Below, one piece after another: positions 27,955 to 37,285 of a stretch of DNA of 64,000 nt. Source of the stretch: Solwaraspora sp. WMMD1047 (GTDB lineage Bacteria > Actinomycetota > Actinomycetes > Mycobacteriales > Micromonosporaceae); NCBI RefSeq assembly GCF_029626155.1, contig NZ_JARUBL010000001.1:7756816-7820815 (forward strand), in the 5' to 3' direction. The notes below the pieces were generated by a model. The model was not told where the DNA came from, did no database searches, and saw only the letters and a program-made list of their open reading frames with translations. The translations under genes and the position numbers were made by a program. The first letter of the stretch is position 1; every line of letters begins with the position of its first letter.

Positions 27955-27975
27955 CTTGAGCGGACCAGACTCAAT
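27955..27975. promoter_or_regulatory. HAIR box (HspR operator) upstream of dnaK
   Basis: CTTGAGC (27955-27961), a 7-bp spacer and ACTCAAT (27969-27975) match CTTGAGT-N7-ACTCAAG at 12 of 14 positions. It lies 50 bp upstream of dnaK and overlaps the -10 element of the predicted minus-strand promoter, so bound HspR would block RNA polymerase. Confidence 0.88.
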
Positions 27976-28001
27976 AGTGCCACGATCACCGAGGGCGTCA
28001 A
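27973..28001 (-). promoter_or_regulatory. dnaK promoter candidate
   Basis: On the minus strand TTGACG (complement of 27996-28001) is followed after 17 bp by ACTATT (complement of 27973-27978). The -35 is consensus-like and the -10 is weaker. The adjacent HAIR box supports this as the regulated dnaK operon promoter. Confidence 0.55.
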
Positions 28002-28148
28002 GTCAGGGTTGAGCCACATCGACGCAATTCATCCCGCAGCCAGGTAACCAGGGGCTGGCGGTCATCGGTCGGATCGGGAGGCAACAGTACGGTTCCGGCC
28101 GCATGCGTTCCTGTTGTTTCGGTTGCATAGATCAGGCAGTCTTTACCC

Positions 28149-30011
28149 GTGACGACGCATGGCGGTCCGGCCACCGACTCCGGCGCGCCCACCGTCGTGT
28201 CGGACCCTACCGACCCGGTCGGACCGGTAGGCCGACCGGACCAGGGTGCCGGGCCGGAGCAGGGGACCGACCCGGCCGCCGGCGCCGAGCTCCAGGATGC
28301 CCTGCGCCGGCTGCGCGACGCGATCACCGCCGCCTCGTACCCGCTGGTGCTGCCCTCCGCCGACGAGGCCCGGCGGGTCGCCACGGCGCTCGCCGCGCAG
28401 CTCGACGACTACCTGCTGCCCCGGCTGGCCCGCCTCGACGCCCCGCTGCTGGTCGTGGTCGGCGGCTCCACCGGAGCCGGCAAGTCCACCCTGGTGAACA
28501 GCCTGGTGCGGGCCCGGGTGAGCGCGGCCGGCGTACTCCGGCCGACCACCCGGTCACCGGTGCTGGTCTGCAACCCCGCCGACCTGGCCTGGTACCGGCA
28601 GGGCGAACTGCTGCCCGGCCTGACCCGCACCGCCCGCCCGAGCGACCAGGCCGACACCCTGCAACTGATCGCCGCGCCGGCCCTCCCGGCCGGGCTGGCC
28701 TTCCTGGACGCCCCGGACATCGACTCGGTGGTGGACGCGAACCGCGCCCTGGCCGGGCAGCTGCTGGCCGCCGCCGACCTCTGGCTCTTCGTCACCACCG
28801 CCGCCCGGTACGCCGACGCCGTCCCCTGGGAGCTGCTCCGCACCGCGAAGCTGCGCGGCACGGTGATCGCCCTGGTGCTGGACCGGGTCCCCCCGGAGGC
28901 CGGCGACGAGATCACCGCCCACCTGAGCGAGATGCTGGCCGCCCACGAGCTGGCCAGCGCGCCGCTCTTCGTGGTGCCCGAGACCAGCACCGACGGGCAG
29001 GGGCTGCTGCCCGAGCCGGTCACCGGCGAGCTGCGTACCTGGTTCGGTCGGCTGGCCGCCGACGCCGGGGCGCGGGCCGCGGTCGTCCGGCAGACGCTGG
29101 ACGGCGCGCTGGCCGCCCTGGCCCCGGCCACCGAAGGGCTGGCCAGCGCCGCAGACGACCAGTTCAACGCCACCGGCGTGCTGGAGGAACGGATCCACGC
29201 CGCCTACCGGGGCGGGCGCCGTGCGGTGGAGCAGGGCATCCAGGACGGCCGGCTGCTCCGCGGCGAGGTGCTCGCCCGCTGGCAGGAGTTCGTCGGCACC
29301 GGGGAGTTCTTCCGCAGCCTGGAGGCGCGGATCGGGCGGCTGCGGGACCGGGCGGTCGCGGCGGTGACCGGCCGACCGGCCCCGAGCGAGCAGCTCCAGC
29401 ACGCGATCGAGTCGCAACTGGTGACCCTGCTGCGCGGCGCCGCCGCCGAGGCCGCCGAATCCGCGTACGCCGGGTGGCAGTCGCACCCGGCCGGGGCCGC
29501 GCTGCTCGACCCGGAACTCGGCCGCGCCTCCCCCGACCTGCCCGACCGGGCCGAGCGGCTGGTCCGGGACTGGCAGCGCGGGGTGTTGGAGCTGGTTCGC
29601 CGGGAGGGCGGCGACAAACGGTTCGTGGCCCGCGGGGCGGCCTACGCGGTGAACGCCACCGGGCTGGCCGTCATGATCGCCGTCTTCGCCTCGACCGCCT
29701 TCATCCCGACCGGGCTGGAGGTGGCCGCCGCCGGCGGTACCACGGTGGCCGCGCAGAAGGTCCTCGAAGCGATCTTCGGTGACCAGGCGATCCGTACCCT
29801 CGCCGCCCGGGCCCGCGAGGATCTGCTGGATCTGCTGGACGGGCTGCTCGGCGAGGAGGCCGGCCGCTACCTCGCCCGGCTCGACGCGGCCGGGGTCGGC
29901 TCCGATCCGGGCGCCCGGCTGCGGTCGGCCGCCGACCGGGTGGAGCAGGCCCGGTCCGACGCCGCGCTCACCGACGGCGCCGGCCTGGCACTGCCCGGTG
30001 CGGCATGGTGA
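28149..30011 (+). CDS. dynamin-like GTPase (first of a pair)
   Basis: 620 aa starting at GTG 28149. An acidic, Pro-rich N-terminus leads into a dynamin-type GTPase domain: VVVGGSTGAGKSTLVNSLV (P-loop), RPTTRSPVL (switch I region) and LAFLDAPDIDSV (G3). A long helical region follows, with a hydrophobic segment near residues ~510-545 (ATGLAVMIAVFASTAFIPTGLEVAAAGG) that probably inserts into the membrane, and a C-terminal helix. Actinobacterial paired dynamins such as Streptomyces DynA/DynB act at sporulation septa; whether this pair does so is inference. It lies 55 bp before the second GTPase and is divergent from the dnaK promoter. Confidence 0.85.
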   Translation: MTTHGGPATDSGAPTVVSDPTDPVGPVGRPDQGAGPEQGTDPAAGAELQDALRRLRDAITAASYPLVLPSADEARRVATALAAQLDDYLLPRLARLDAPLLVVVGGSTGAGKSTLVNSLVRARVSAAGVLRPTTRSPVLVCNPADLAWYRQGELLPGLTRTARPSDQADTLQLIAAPALPAGLAFLDAPDIDSVVDANRALAGQLLAAADLWLFVTTAARYADAVPWELLRTAKLRGTVIALVLDRVPPEAGDEITAHLSEMLAAHELASAPLFVVPETSTDGQGLLPEPVTGELRTWFGRLAADAGARAAVVRQTLDGALAALAPATEGLASAADDQFNATGVLEERIHAAYRGGRRAVEQGIQDGRLLRGEVLARWQEFVGTGEFFRSLEARIGRLRDRAVAAVTGRPAPSEQLQHAIESQLVTLLRGAAAEAAESAYAGWQSHPAGAALLDPELGRASPDLPDRAERLVRDWQRGVLELVRREGGDKRFVARGAAYAVNATGLAVMIAVFASTAFIPTGLEVAAAGGTTVAAQKVLEAIFGDQAIRTLAARAREDLLDLLDGLLGEEAGRYLARLDAAGVGSDPGARLRSAADRVEQARSDAALTDGAGLALPGAAW

Positions 30012-30066
30012 CCCGGCGCCCGCCGGCCGCACCGAACCTGGCCACCCGGAAGCCGGAGGGGACCGC

Positions 30067-31872
30067 GTGACCGACATCGTGAGCCGGGTCCGGGAGTCGA
30101 TCCGCGGCGGCGGCCAGCGGATCGACATCGACAGCCTGATCAACCGGCTGCAATCGATGATCGACTTCATCGAGGCGGTGGACGGCCACCTGCCCGACGA
30201 GCGGTTGGTCGCCGCGAACACCCTGATCGAACGGGCCGGCACCCGGCTCGCCCTCTCCGGCAACCACACCGTGGTCGCCCTGGCCGGCGCGACCGGCAGC
30301 GGCAAGTCGAGCCTGTTCAACATGCTCGCCCGGTTCGACATGTCCCCGGTCGGGGTGCGCCGACCCACCACCGGCACCACCTATGCCTGCGTCTGGGGGC
30401 CACTGGCCGGCGCCAGTGAGCTGCTCGACTGGGTCGGGGTGCTGCCCCGCAACCGGTTCGTCCGGGAGAGCCCGCTCGACGGCGAGGACGAGGCGGCGCT
30501 GCACGGCCTGGTCCTGCTCGACCTGCCCGACTTCGACTCGGTCGAGCTGACCCACCGGCTGGAGGTGGACCGGCTGCTCGGCCTGGTCGACCTGGTGGTC
30601 TGGGTGGTCGACCCGCAGAAGTACGCCGACCGGGTGGTGCACCAGTCCTACCTGCGGGAGTTCCGCCAGCACAAGGACGTCACGGTGGTGGTGCTCAACC
30701 ACGCCGACCGGCTGCCGCCGGCCGAGGTGCCCCGGGTCGGCGCCGACCTCCGCCGGCTGCTCGACGCCGACCAGCTCGAAGGTGTCCCGGTGCTGGCCAC
30801 CTCCGCCCTGCACGAGGCCGGGATCGCGACCCTGCGCGGCACCCTCGAAGAGACGGTCGCGCAACGGCAGGCGATGCTGCGCCGGCTCTCCGGCGACGTC
30901 GACAAGGTGGTCGAAGGGCTGACCGAGCTGGTCCGCCCGGAGTCCGACGGCGCCGGGGTGGACCGGGCCCGGCTGCGCCGGCTCACCGACGCCCTGGCCG
31001 CGCTGGCCGGCGTGCCGACGGTGGCCAGCGCCACCGAACAGGCGTACCGGCACCGGGCCGCCGCCGCCACCGGCTGGCCGCTGTTGCGCGGCTGGCGGCG
31101 GTTCCGACCGGATCCGCTGCGCCGGCTGCACCTGGCCGCCGCCGACGGCGACGATCGGGCGGCAGCCGAACTGGGCGCCGACCCGAACTCCCGGCTGCCG
31201 GAGGCGACCGGCACCGGCCGGGGCGCCCTCCTGACCGGCCGGGCTTCCGGCCCCAGTCTGCTCCCGCCGGTCGCCCGCACCGGGCGCGGACCGGTGGGTG
31301 TCACCTCGCTGCCCGCCCCCACCGCCGCCGAGCGGTCGGCGGTGTCGCTGGCCGTGCGGGCGGTCGCCGACCAGGCCAGCGCGGGCCTGCCGGCCCCCTG
31401 GCCGACCGCGGTCACCACGGCGGCCCGGTCCCGACTGGCCGACCTGCCCGACGCGCTGGACCGGGCGGTGGCCCGCATCGACCTGCCGGCGATGGACCGG
31501 CCGCTCTGGTGGCGGCTGGTCGGTGCGGCGCAGTGGCTGGTCACCCTGACCGCCGCCGCCGGGCTGGCCTGGTTGCTGGCCGGAATCGCGGCCGGGCTGC
31601 TCGGCTTCCAGCCGGAGTACCCGACCGTCGGGGTGGTGCCGGTGCCCACCCTGCTGCTCCTGGCCGGTCTGCTGCTCGGCTTCCTGATCGGTCTGCTGAT
31701 CAAGCCGGTGATCAATGTGGCGGCCCGACGCGCCCGGGACCGGGTGGCGAAGCGCCTCCGGGCCGCCGTCACCGAGACCGGCCACGAGTACGTGGTGGCG
31801 CCGGTGCACGCGGTGCTGGCGGCCTACGAGCAGGCGCGGAACGCGTTGATCAGGGCCGGGTCGCGCGACTGA
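30067..31872 (+). CDS. dynamin-like/YfjP-type GTPase (second of a pair), membrane-anchored
   Basis: 601 aa from GTG 30067, with GGAGGGG 5 bp upstream. The N-terminal GTPase domain has VVALAGATGSGKSSLFNML (P-loop), RRPTTGTTYACVW (switch I), LVLLDLPDFDSV (G3) and VVVLNHADRL (an NxxD-like G4). A Pro/Arg-rich linker follows (residues ~370-430). Two C-terminal transmembrane helices (VTLTAAAGLAWLLAGIAAGLLGF and PTLLLLAGLLLGFLIGLLIKPVI) anchor it, followed by a basic helical tail. The tandem arrangement suggests a heteromeric membrane-remodelling complex with the preceding GTPase. Confidence 0.88.
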   Translation: MTDIVSRVRESIRGGGQRIDIDSLINRLQSMIDFIEAVDGHLPDERLVAANTLIERAGTRLALSGNHTVVALAGATGSGKSSLFNMLARFDMSPVGVRRPTTGTTYACVWGPLAGASELLDWVGVLPRNRFVRESPLDGEDEAALHGLVLLDLPDFDSVELTHRLEVDRLLGLVDLVVWVVDPQKYADRVVHQSYLREFRQHKDVTVVVLNHADRLPPAEVPRVGADLRRLLDADQLEGVPVLATSALHEAGIATLRGTLEETVAQRQAMLRRLSGDVDKVVEGLTELVRPESDGAGVDRARLRRLTDALAALAGVPTVASATEQAYRHRAAAATGWPLLRGWRRFRPDPLRRLHLAAADGDDRAAAELGADPNSRLPEATGTGRGALLTGRASGPSLLPPVARTGRGPVGVTSLPAPTAAERSAVSLAVRAVADQASAGLPAPWPTAVTTAARSRLADLPDALDRAVARIDLPAMDRPLWWRLVGAAQWLVTLTAAAGLAWLLAGIAAGLLGFQPEYPTVGVVPVPTLLLLAGLLLGFLIGLLIKPVINVAARRARDRVAKRLRAAVTETGHEYVVAPVHAVLAAYEQARNALIRAGSRD

Positions 31873-31935
31873 CCGACCCGGTTCGCCGTCCGCAGGCGGT
31901 TCTGCGTCGCCCGCACCCGGCGTAGGGTCGGAAAC

Positions 31936-33165
31936 ATGGCCACGCCTCAAACCCCCTACGACGCGGTCCTGCACGCGGCCCGCGACGTATCCAAGCTCGA
32001 TTGTGCGCTGGACGCGGAGATGCTCGGAACCGCCCTGCTGGGCAGTGTCTACGCGATCGCGGAGGAAGACCGCGCGACGGCCGTACGGGAGTTCGTCGGC
32101 GGTTTCCTCGCCGCCACCTCGCGCCGGCGGACGGCCTCCGCGACCACCATCCGCCGGGTCTTCGCCGCCCTGGTCCCGGACGCGCCGGGCGCGACCACGG
32201 TCAAGCCCGGGGCGCAGACCCCCGCCTGGGCCGGTCAGCTCGGCCGGGTCCGGCTCACCGGCAGCTACGCCTACGGCGACGTGTACGGCGACCAGACCTC
32301 CTACCTGGCCACCTTCGCGTACGAGGACAGTGCCGACGGTGGACCCGACCACGCCGTGGTGGCCCTGGTCGACCACAACATCGGCATCACCAAGGACGTC
32401 TTCGTCGGCGGCCCGGCCGAACGGATCCTCGGCCAGGTCCGGCAGATGTGCGCGGGCGACGACCTGACCTGGTTCCGGGAGGAGGATCCGCGCCGGTTGC
32501 GCGGCGAGGTGGCCCGCCACCTGCAGATCACCGACGGGCTCGGTGATCTGCCCGACGAGGGTTCGCTGGCCACCGACCGCACCCTGGTGGGCGCCCGGCT
32601 GGCGCTGCTGCCGGCGCCCGCCCCGGCCGTGGTCGAGCCGGAACCGGAGCCGATGTCGCCGCAGGAGCGGACCGATCTGGTACGCGCGTTCCTGGCCTCG
32701 CCGGAGGCCGCCCGGTTCGGCCTGGACGAGGTACCGGAGGCCGACCTGGCCTCGCTGCACTTCTGCCTGAGCCTGGTACTCGACCACTCGGCGTCGTTCT
32801 CCGACCCGGATCCGATGCGCTGGAGCCCGGCCGTGGCCGGCCTGTTCCTGCTCGACTGGGTGCACCGGCGGGCGGTGCTGGACATGGACGACGCCGCCAT
32901 GCTGCCCCGGGTGGTGCGCGGCTGGAGCGGCTACGCCGCCCGCCGACGCGGCCTGCCGGCGACCGCCGCCGCCCAGACCGACACCTCGATCGAGGAGATG
33001 GTGCCGGAGTTCGTCCGGCTCTACACCACCGGGGAGCGGCGCAGCCCGGCCACGGCCGCGGTCGCCCAGCTGATGGCCGAGGGCGTGGACCCGAACGACC
33101 CGGACGCCCTCGGCGCCTGGATCGAGGCGAACCGGCAACGACTCGGCGGCGACGACCCGACCTGA
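31936..33165 (+). CDS. conserved actinobacterial protein of unknown function
   Basis: 409 aa, soluble, no signal peptide. Regions include DAEMLGTALLGSVYAIAEEDRATAVREFVGGFLAATSRRRT (N-terminal helical), a beta-rich central part (VRLTGSYAYGDVYGDQTSYLATFAYED, DHAVVALVDHNIGITKDVFVGGPAERILGQVRQM), and a helical C-terminus (LASLHFCLSLVLDHSASFSDPDPMRWSPAVAGLFLLDWVHRRAVLD). No nucleotide-binding or metal motif is evident. It follows the dynamin pair by 63 bp on the same strand and may be cotranscribed, ending before a strong hairpin (33175-33213). The family is not recognised. Confidence 0.75.
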   Translation: MATPQTPYDAVLHAARDVSKLDCALDAEMLGTALLGSVYAIAEEDRATAVREFVGGFLAATSRRRTASATTIRRVFAALVPDAPGATTVKPGAQTPAWAGQLGRVRLTGSYAYGDVYGDQTSYLATFAYEDSADGGPDHAVVALVDHNIGITKDVFVGGPAERILGQVRQMCAGDDLTWFREEDPRRLRGEVARHLQITDGLGDLPDEGSLATDRTLVGARLALLPAPAPAVVEPEPEPMSPQERTDLVRAFLASPEAARFGLDEVPEADLASLHFCLSLVLDHSASFSDPDPMRWSPAVAGLFLLDWVHRRAVLDMDDAAMLPRVVRGWSGYAARRRGLPATAAAQTDTSIEEMVPEFVRLYTTGERRSPATAAVAQLMAEGVDPNDPDALGAWIEANRQRLGGDDPT

Positions 33166-33174
33166 CGGTGCGGC

Positions 33175-33213
33175 TGGCCCGGTCGGCCCGCGCGTGGTGG
33201 GCTGACCGGGCCA
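33175..33213. terminator. hairpin between convergent genes
   Basis: 33175-33189 pairs with 33199-33213 over 15 bp with one G-U wobble (outer arms TGGCCCGGTC and GACCGGGCCA), around a 9-nt loop. It begins 10 bp after the stop of the gene ending at 33165 and faces the convergent phosphoribosyltransferase gene. Confidence 0.7.
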
Positions 33214-33276
33214 CCGCTCATCAGCGTCCGCCGACCGCCTGTCAGCCAACCCGCCTGTCGGCCCCGGACCTGGCCG

Positions 33277-33849
33277 TCAGCCGTCGAGCCGCGACACCGG
33301 CAGCAGGGCGCGCAGCCCCAGCTCGCGGGCGACCTCGGGTGGGCAGTCGGCGACCACGGCGGCGGTGCCGACCGGTCGGGCGCCGCGGGCCCGGATCACC
33401 TCGCGCAGCGCCCGCGCCTGGGCGCCGGTGCTGACCCAGTCGTCGACCACCAGGACCCGGTCACCCTTGCCGAGGTGCCGGTCGCGTACGCCGAGGGTCA
33501 GCGCGCGCCCCCGGTGGTCCGGCCCGGTCCGCGCCCAGGTGGTCGGCTCCGGGATCGCCCGGTCGCTGCCCCCCTTGTACGCGGGCAGGAAGCCGACCCC
33601 GAGCGCGACCGCGACCAGCGGCCCGAGCAGCAGCCCGGTCACCTCCGGGGCGACCACCACGGTGGGCCGCTCGGCCCGGAACGGATCGGCAAGCGCTGCC
33701 CCGACGCCGGCCAGGATCGTGGCGTCGCGCCACCAGCCCGACACGTCGCTGACCAGATGGCCGGCCTGCGGCCCCGGGTCGATCCAGCGGAAGGTGGCGA
33801 TCAGCCGCTCGGTCAGACCGGTGAGCGGTTCGGTCGGGTCGTGGCGCAC
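33277..33849 (-). CDS. phosphoribosyltransferase-domain protein (APRT-like)
   Basis: 190 aa. The core is a type I PRT fold: VVVAPEVTGLLLGPLVAVALGVGFLPAYKGG (substrate and PPi loop) and the PRPP signature VLVVDDWVSTGAQARALREVI. This resembles adenine phosphoribosyltransferase and related salvage or sensor proteins. The usual APRT dimer residues are not clear, so the base or partner is unknown. The start is GTG 33849, with AGGA a few bases upstream. It is divergent from the SpoIIE gene at 33985 and convergent with the preceding gene. Confidence 0.78.
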   Translation of the reverse strand: MRHDPTEPLTGLTERLIATFRWIDPGPQAGHLVSDVSGWWRDATILAGVGAALADPFRAERPTVVVAPEVTGLLLGPLVAVALGVGFLPAYKGGSDRAIPEPTTWARTGPDHRGRALTLGVRDRHLGKGDRVLVVDDWVSTGAQARALREVIRARGARPVGTAAVVADCPPEVARELGLRALLPVSRLDG

Positions 33850-33984
33850 GTCACCATCCTGCCGGTGTCGGCGGCCGGCTGAACGCCGGGTGACGAGGTC
33901 GGGACCGGCGCCGGCGGTGCCCCGCCGGCCAAATCCAGCTCAGCCTAGGGGTCAACTACGTACAATCGCGGGCATCGATCAGGC

Positions 33985-35112
33985 ATGCTATTGCGCGTAC
34001 CCATGTATCTCCTCCCGACGGGCCGCCGCCCGCTGAGCCCTGCTTCCCGCGCCGGCCTCGGCGCGGCCATCATGCTGCTCGCGATCGTCTCGGCGGTGGA
34101 GATCGCCGACGGGCCGTCGGCGAACTACGTCGGGTTGCTCGCGGCGGCGCCGTTCCTCACCGCCGCGTTCGCGTCCTGGCGGGTGGTGCTGACCGTCGGG
34201 GTGTCGGCGATCGTGCTCGGCGTGGTCTTCGCCGGGATGGGCAAGATGCTCTCGGTGGCGGCGGCGATCAACCTCACCGGCATCGTGCTGGCCACCGCGA
34301 TCGCGGCCGGGGTGGCGGTGATCCGGCAGCGGCAGGCCGAGCAGATCGTGGAGCTGTCGAAGCTGGCGGCGGTCGCCCAGCAGGCGGTGCTGCGGCCGCT
34401 CGGCCCTCAGGTGGGCAGCCTCGCGGTGGCCGGGCACTACATCTCCTCCACCGCGTCCGCCGAGATCGGCGGCGACCTGTACGAGGCGCTGGACACTCCG
34501 TACGGCGTCCGCATGATCATCGGAGACGTGCGCGGGAAGGGGCTGGACGCGGTCCGGTTGGCCAGCATCGTGCTCGGGTCCTACCGGCATGTCGCGTACG
34601 AGCGGGCGGACCTGCGGGCGGTGGTGACGGACCTGGACCGGGCGGTGGCCCGCAGTGTGGGGGACGAGGACTTCGTCACCGCGGCGCTGGTCGAGGAGCG
34701 GGGCGGCACGCTCACCATCGTCAACTGCGGCCACCCGGCGCCGCTGCTGCTGCGGCGGGGGCAGGTGATCCCGCTGGATCCGCCGGCGCCAGCCCCGCCG
34801 CTGGGCTTCATGCCGGCGGTCCGGCCCCGGCTGGAACGGCTGGAGCCCGGCGACCGGCTGCTGCTCTTCACCGACGGGCTCGGCGAGGCGCGGCGGGACG
34901 GCGAGTTCTTCCCGACCGCCGACCGGGCCTGGCGGCTGCTCGGGCACGGCACCGTGGCCGACGGCCTCGCCTCGCTGGAGACCGCGCTCGTCGAGTGGGT
35001 GCACGGCCGGCTCGACGACGACATCGCGCTGGTGCTGATGGAGTACGCCGGCCCACGGCCGGTCACCACCGCCGCCGTGCCGAGCTGGGAGGTCGGCGGC
35101 GCCGAGTCGTGA
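33985..35112 (+). CDS. SpoIIE-family PP2C-type serine phosphatase with N-terminal membrane domain
   Basis: 375 aa. Four hydrophobic segments in residues ~25-115 form a membrane domain. It is followed by a short coiled-coil linker (AVIRQRQAEQIVELSKLAAVAQQAVL) and a PP2C-SpoIIE domain with EIGGDLYEAL, MIIGDVRGKGLDAV (metal-binding Asp residues), NCGHPAPLLL and RLLLFTDGLGEARR. Such proteins usually dephosphorylate anti-anti-sigma factors; none is adjacent. A TACAAT at 33961-33966 could be a -10 element with a short leader. ATG 34003 is an alternative start. Confidence 0.9.
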   Translation: MLLRVPMYLLPTGRRPLSPASRAGLGAAIMLLAIVSAVEIADGPSANYVGLLAAAPFLTAAFASWRVVLTVGVSAIVLGVVFAGMGKMLSVAAAINLTGIVLATAIAAGVAVIRQRQAEQIVELSKLAAVAQQAVLRPLGPQVGSLAVAGHYISSTASAEIGGDLYEALDTPYGVRMIIGDVRGKGLDAVRLASIVLGSYRHVAYERADLRAVVTDLDRAVARSVGDEDFVTAALVEERGGTLTIVNCGHPAPLLLRRGQVIPLDPPAPAPPLGFMPAVRPRLERLEPGDRLLLFTDGLGEARRDGEFFPTADRAWRLLGHGTVADGLASLETALVEWVHGRLDDDIALVLMEYAGPRPVTTAAVPSWEVGGAES

Positions 35113-35170
35113 CGTCAATCCGACCGCCGATGTGGCGGTCGTCACCTCGGTCCGTTAACCGAACCGTATC

Positions 35171-35210
35171 TACCGGCAAGTAATATAGGGGTCTGTTACT
35201 TGTCGGTAAC
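35171..35210. promoter_or_regulatory. paired dyad operator upstream of the acyl-CoA dehydrogenase
   Basis: Site 1 TACCGGCAAGTAA (35171-35183) and site 2 GTTACTTGTCGGTAAC (35195-35210) face each other with a 11-bp spacer and differ at one base when compared as inverted copies. Site 2 is itself a near-palindrome (GTTAC...GTAAC). The position 28 bp before the start codon suggests a TetR-type repressor operator over the promoter. Confidence 0.65.
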
Positions 35211-35237
35211 ACCTGTCCGTGATCGGGGGCCAGCGCC

Positions 35238-37094
35238 ATGACCCACTACAAGAGCAACGTCCGCGACCTGGAGTTCAACCTCTTCGAGGTCTTCGGCGCG
35301 GACCAGGCGTTCGGGCAGCAGCCGTACGCCGACCTCGACGTCGACACCGCCCGCAGCATCCTCGCCGAGGTGGACCGGCTGGCCCGCGAGGACCTCGCGG
35401 CCAGCTACACCGAAAGCGACCGCACCCCGCCGGTCTTCGACCCGGCCACCCACGCCGCACCGCTGCCGGCGGCGTTCAAGAAGTCGTACCGGGCGTTCAT
35501 GGACTCGGAGTTCTGGCGGCTGGACCTGCCGGCCGAGCTGGACGGCACGAACGCCCCGCGCGCGCTCTGGTGGTCGCTGGCCGAGCTGGTGCTCGGCGCC
35601 AACGCTCCAGTCTGGATGTACGCCTCCGGCCCGTCCTTCGCGCACACCCTGCACGTCGAGGGGAACGAGCGGCAGAAGAAGTGGGCCAAGCTCTTCGTCG
35701 AGAAGCAGTGGGGTTCGACCATGGTGCTCACCGAGCCGGACGCCGGCTCCGACGTCGGCGCCGGCCGCACCCGGGCGATCCCGCAACCGGACGGTTCCTG
35801 GCACATCGAGGGCGTCAAGCGCTTCATCACCAGCGGCGAGCACGACCTGACCGACAACATCATCCACTACGTGCTGGCCCGGCCGGTCGGCGTGGACGGC
35901 GTCGGCGGCCCCGGCACCAAGGGCCTGTCGCTCTTCGTGGTACCGAAGTTCCACTTCGACGACGAGACCGGTGAGCTGGGCGAGCGCAACGGCGTCTACG
36001 CCACGAACGTCGAGCACAAGATGGGGCTGAAGGTCTCCAACACCTGCGAGATCACCTTCGGCGAGCACGGCGTACCCGCGCAGGGTTGGCTCCTCGGCGA
36101 CGTGCACGACGGCATCCGGCAGATGTTCCTGGTCATCGAGTACGCCCGGATGATGGTCGGCACCAAGGCCATCGCCACCCTCTCCACCGGCTACCTCAAC
36201 GCCCTGGAGTACGCGAAGAACCGGGTCCAGGGCGCCGACCTGCTCCAGATGGCCGACAAGACCGCCCCCCGGGTCACCATCACCCACCACCCGGACGTCC
36301 GCCGTTCGCTCATGCTCCAGAAGGCGTACGCCGAGGGCCTGCGCGCCCTGGTCTGCTACACCGCCACCTGGCAGGACCGGATCAACCTGGCGGCGGCGGC
36401 CGGTGACGAGTCCACGGTCAAGCTCGCCAAGCGGGTGAACGACCTGCTGCTGCCGCTGGTCAAGGGCGTCGGCTCGGAGCGCGCGTACGAGCTGCTCGGG
36501 CACGAGTCGCTGCAGACCTTCGGCGGCTCCGGCTTCCTGCAGGACTACCCGCTTGAGCAGTACGTCCGGGACGCGAAGATCGACACCCTCTACGAGGGAA
36601 CCACCGCGATCCAGAGCCTCGACCTGTTCTTCCGGAAGATCGTCCGGGACGGCGGCAAGGCCCTGATGTCGGTCGCCGGGGAGATCCAGACCTTCATCGA
36701 GTCCGAAGGCGGCAACGGCCGCCTCAAGGAGGAGCGGGTCGCCCTGGGCCGGGCACTGGCCGAGGTGCAGACGATGATCGCCACCATGACCGGCTGGCTG
36801 GGCGAGGCGCAGGGCGGCGAGCCCCGGGCGCTCTACAAGGTCGGGCTGAACAGCCGCCGGCTGCTGCTCGCGGTCGGCGACCTGATCGTCGGTTGGCTGC
36901 TACAGCGGCAGGCGGACGTCGCCCTGCGCGCGCTGGCCGGCGAGGTCTCCGCCGCCGACAAGCACTTCTACGAGGGCAAGGTTTCGGCGGCCCGGTTCTT
37001 CGCCCACGAGGTGCTGCCCCGGCTCGGCGCCGACCGGCGGATCGTCGACTCCACCGGTCTGGACCTGATGGACCTGGCCGAGGACGCCTTCTGA
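35238..37094 (+). CDS. acyl-CoA dehydrogenase (long, ~600-aa type)
   Basis: 618 aa, longer than the ~380-aa mitochondrial type and matching the DmdC/FadE5-like class with a C-terminal extension. It oxidises acyl-CoA to trans-2-enoyl-CoA with FAD. Visible blocks are the N-terminal helical domain, [21 protein letters not shown] (acyl-CoA and FAD loop), [48 protein letters not shown], and [16 protein letters not shown] (the YEGTxxIQ Glu is the catalytic base). The start ATG 35238 has GGGGG upstream. It is transcribed alone between a dyad operator and a T-rich terminator. Confidence 0.95.
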   Translation: MTHYKSNVRDLEFNLFEVFGADQAFGQQPYADLDVDTARSILAEVDRLAREDLAASYTESDRTPPVFDPATHAAPLPAAFKKSYRAFMDSEFWRLDLPAELDGTNAPRALWWSLAELVLGANAPVWMYASGPSFAHTLHVEGNERQKKWAKLFVEKQWGSTMVLTEPDAGSDVGAGRTRAIPQPDGSWHIEGVKRFITSGEHDLTDNIIHYVLARPVGVDGVGGPGTKGLSLFVVPKFHFDDETGELGERNGVYATNVEHKMGLKVSNTCEITFGEHGVPAQGWLLGDVHDGIRQMFLVIEYARMMVGTKAIATLSTGYLNALEYAKNRVQGADLLQMADKTAPRVTITHHPDVRRSLMLQKAYAEGLRALVCYTATWQDRINLAAAAGDESTVKLAKRVNDLLLPLVKGVGSERAYELLGHESLQTFGGSGFLQDYPLEQYVRDAKIDTLYEGTTAIQSLDLFFRKIVRDGGKALMSVAGEIQTFIESEGGNGRLKEERVALGRALAEVQTMIATMTGWLGEAQGGEPRALYKVGLNSRRLLLAVGDLIVGWLLQRQADVALRALAGEVSAADKHFYEGKVSAARFFAHEVLPRLGADRRIVDSTGLDLMDLAEDAF

Positions 37095-37116
37095 CCCACC
37101 CGAACCACCTGCCCCA

Positions 37117-37158
37117 CCGGTGGCCGGCGAGCCTGTTGCTCGCCGGCCACCGGGTTTT
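37117..37158 (+). terminator. rho-independent terminator after the acyl-CoA dehydrogenase
   Basis: CCGGTGGCCGGCGAGC (37117-37132) and GCTCGCCGGCCACCGG (37138-37153) form a perfect 16-bp stem with a CTGTT loop, followed by GTTTT (37154-37158). It is the clearest intrinsic terminator in the window. Confidence 0.92.
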
Positions 37159-37285
37159 CCGCCCGGTCAACGGGTAACCCCGGTCCAGCAGGCACGCGAC
37201 ACCGTCATGAGCAGGCGACACCGTCATGGGCACGCGTCATCGCGTGGGGTAGCCCAGAAGCCATCGCACAGGGAGTGCAGCGGAC

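Noticed and set aside
29968-33249. 1093-aa minus-strand open frame opposite the dynamin genes
   Set aside because: Composition is Gly/Arg/Gln shadow sequence of well-supported plus-strand genes.
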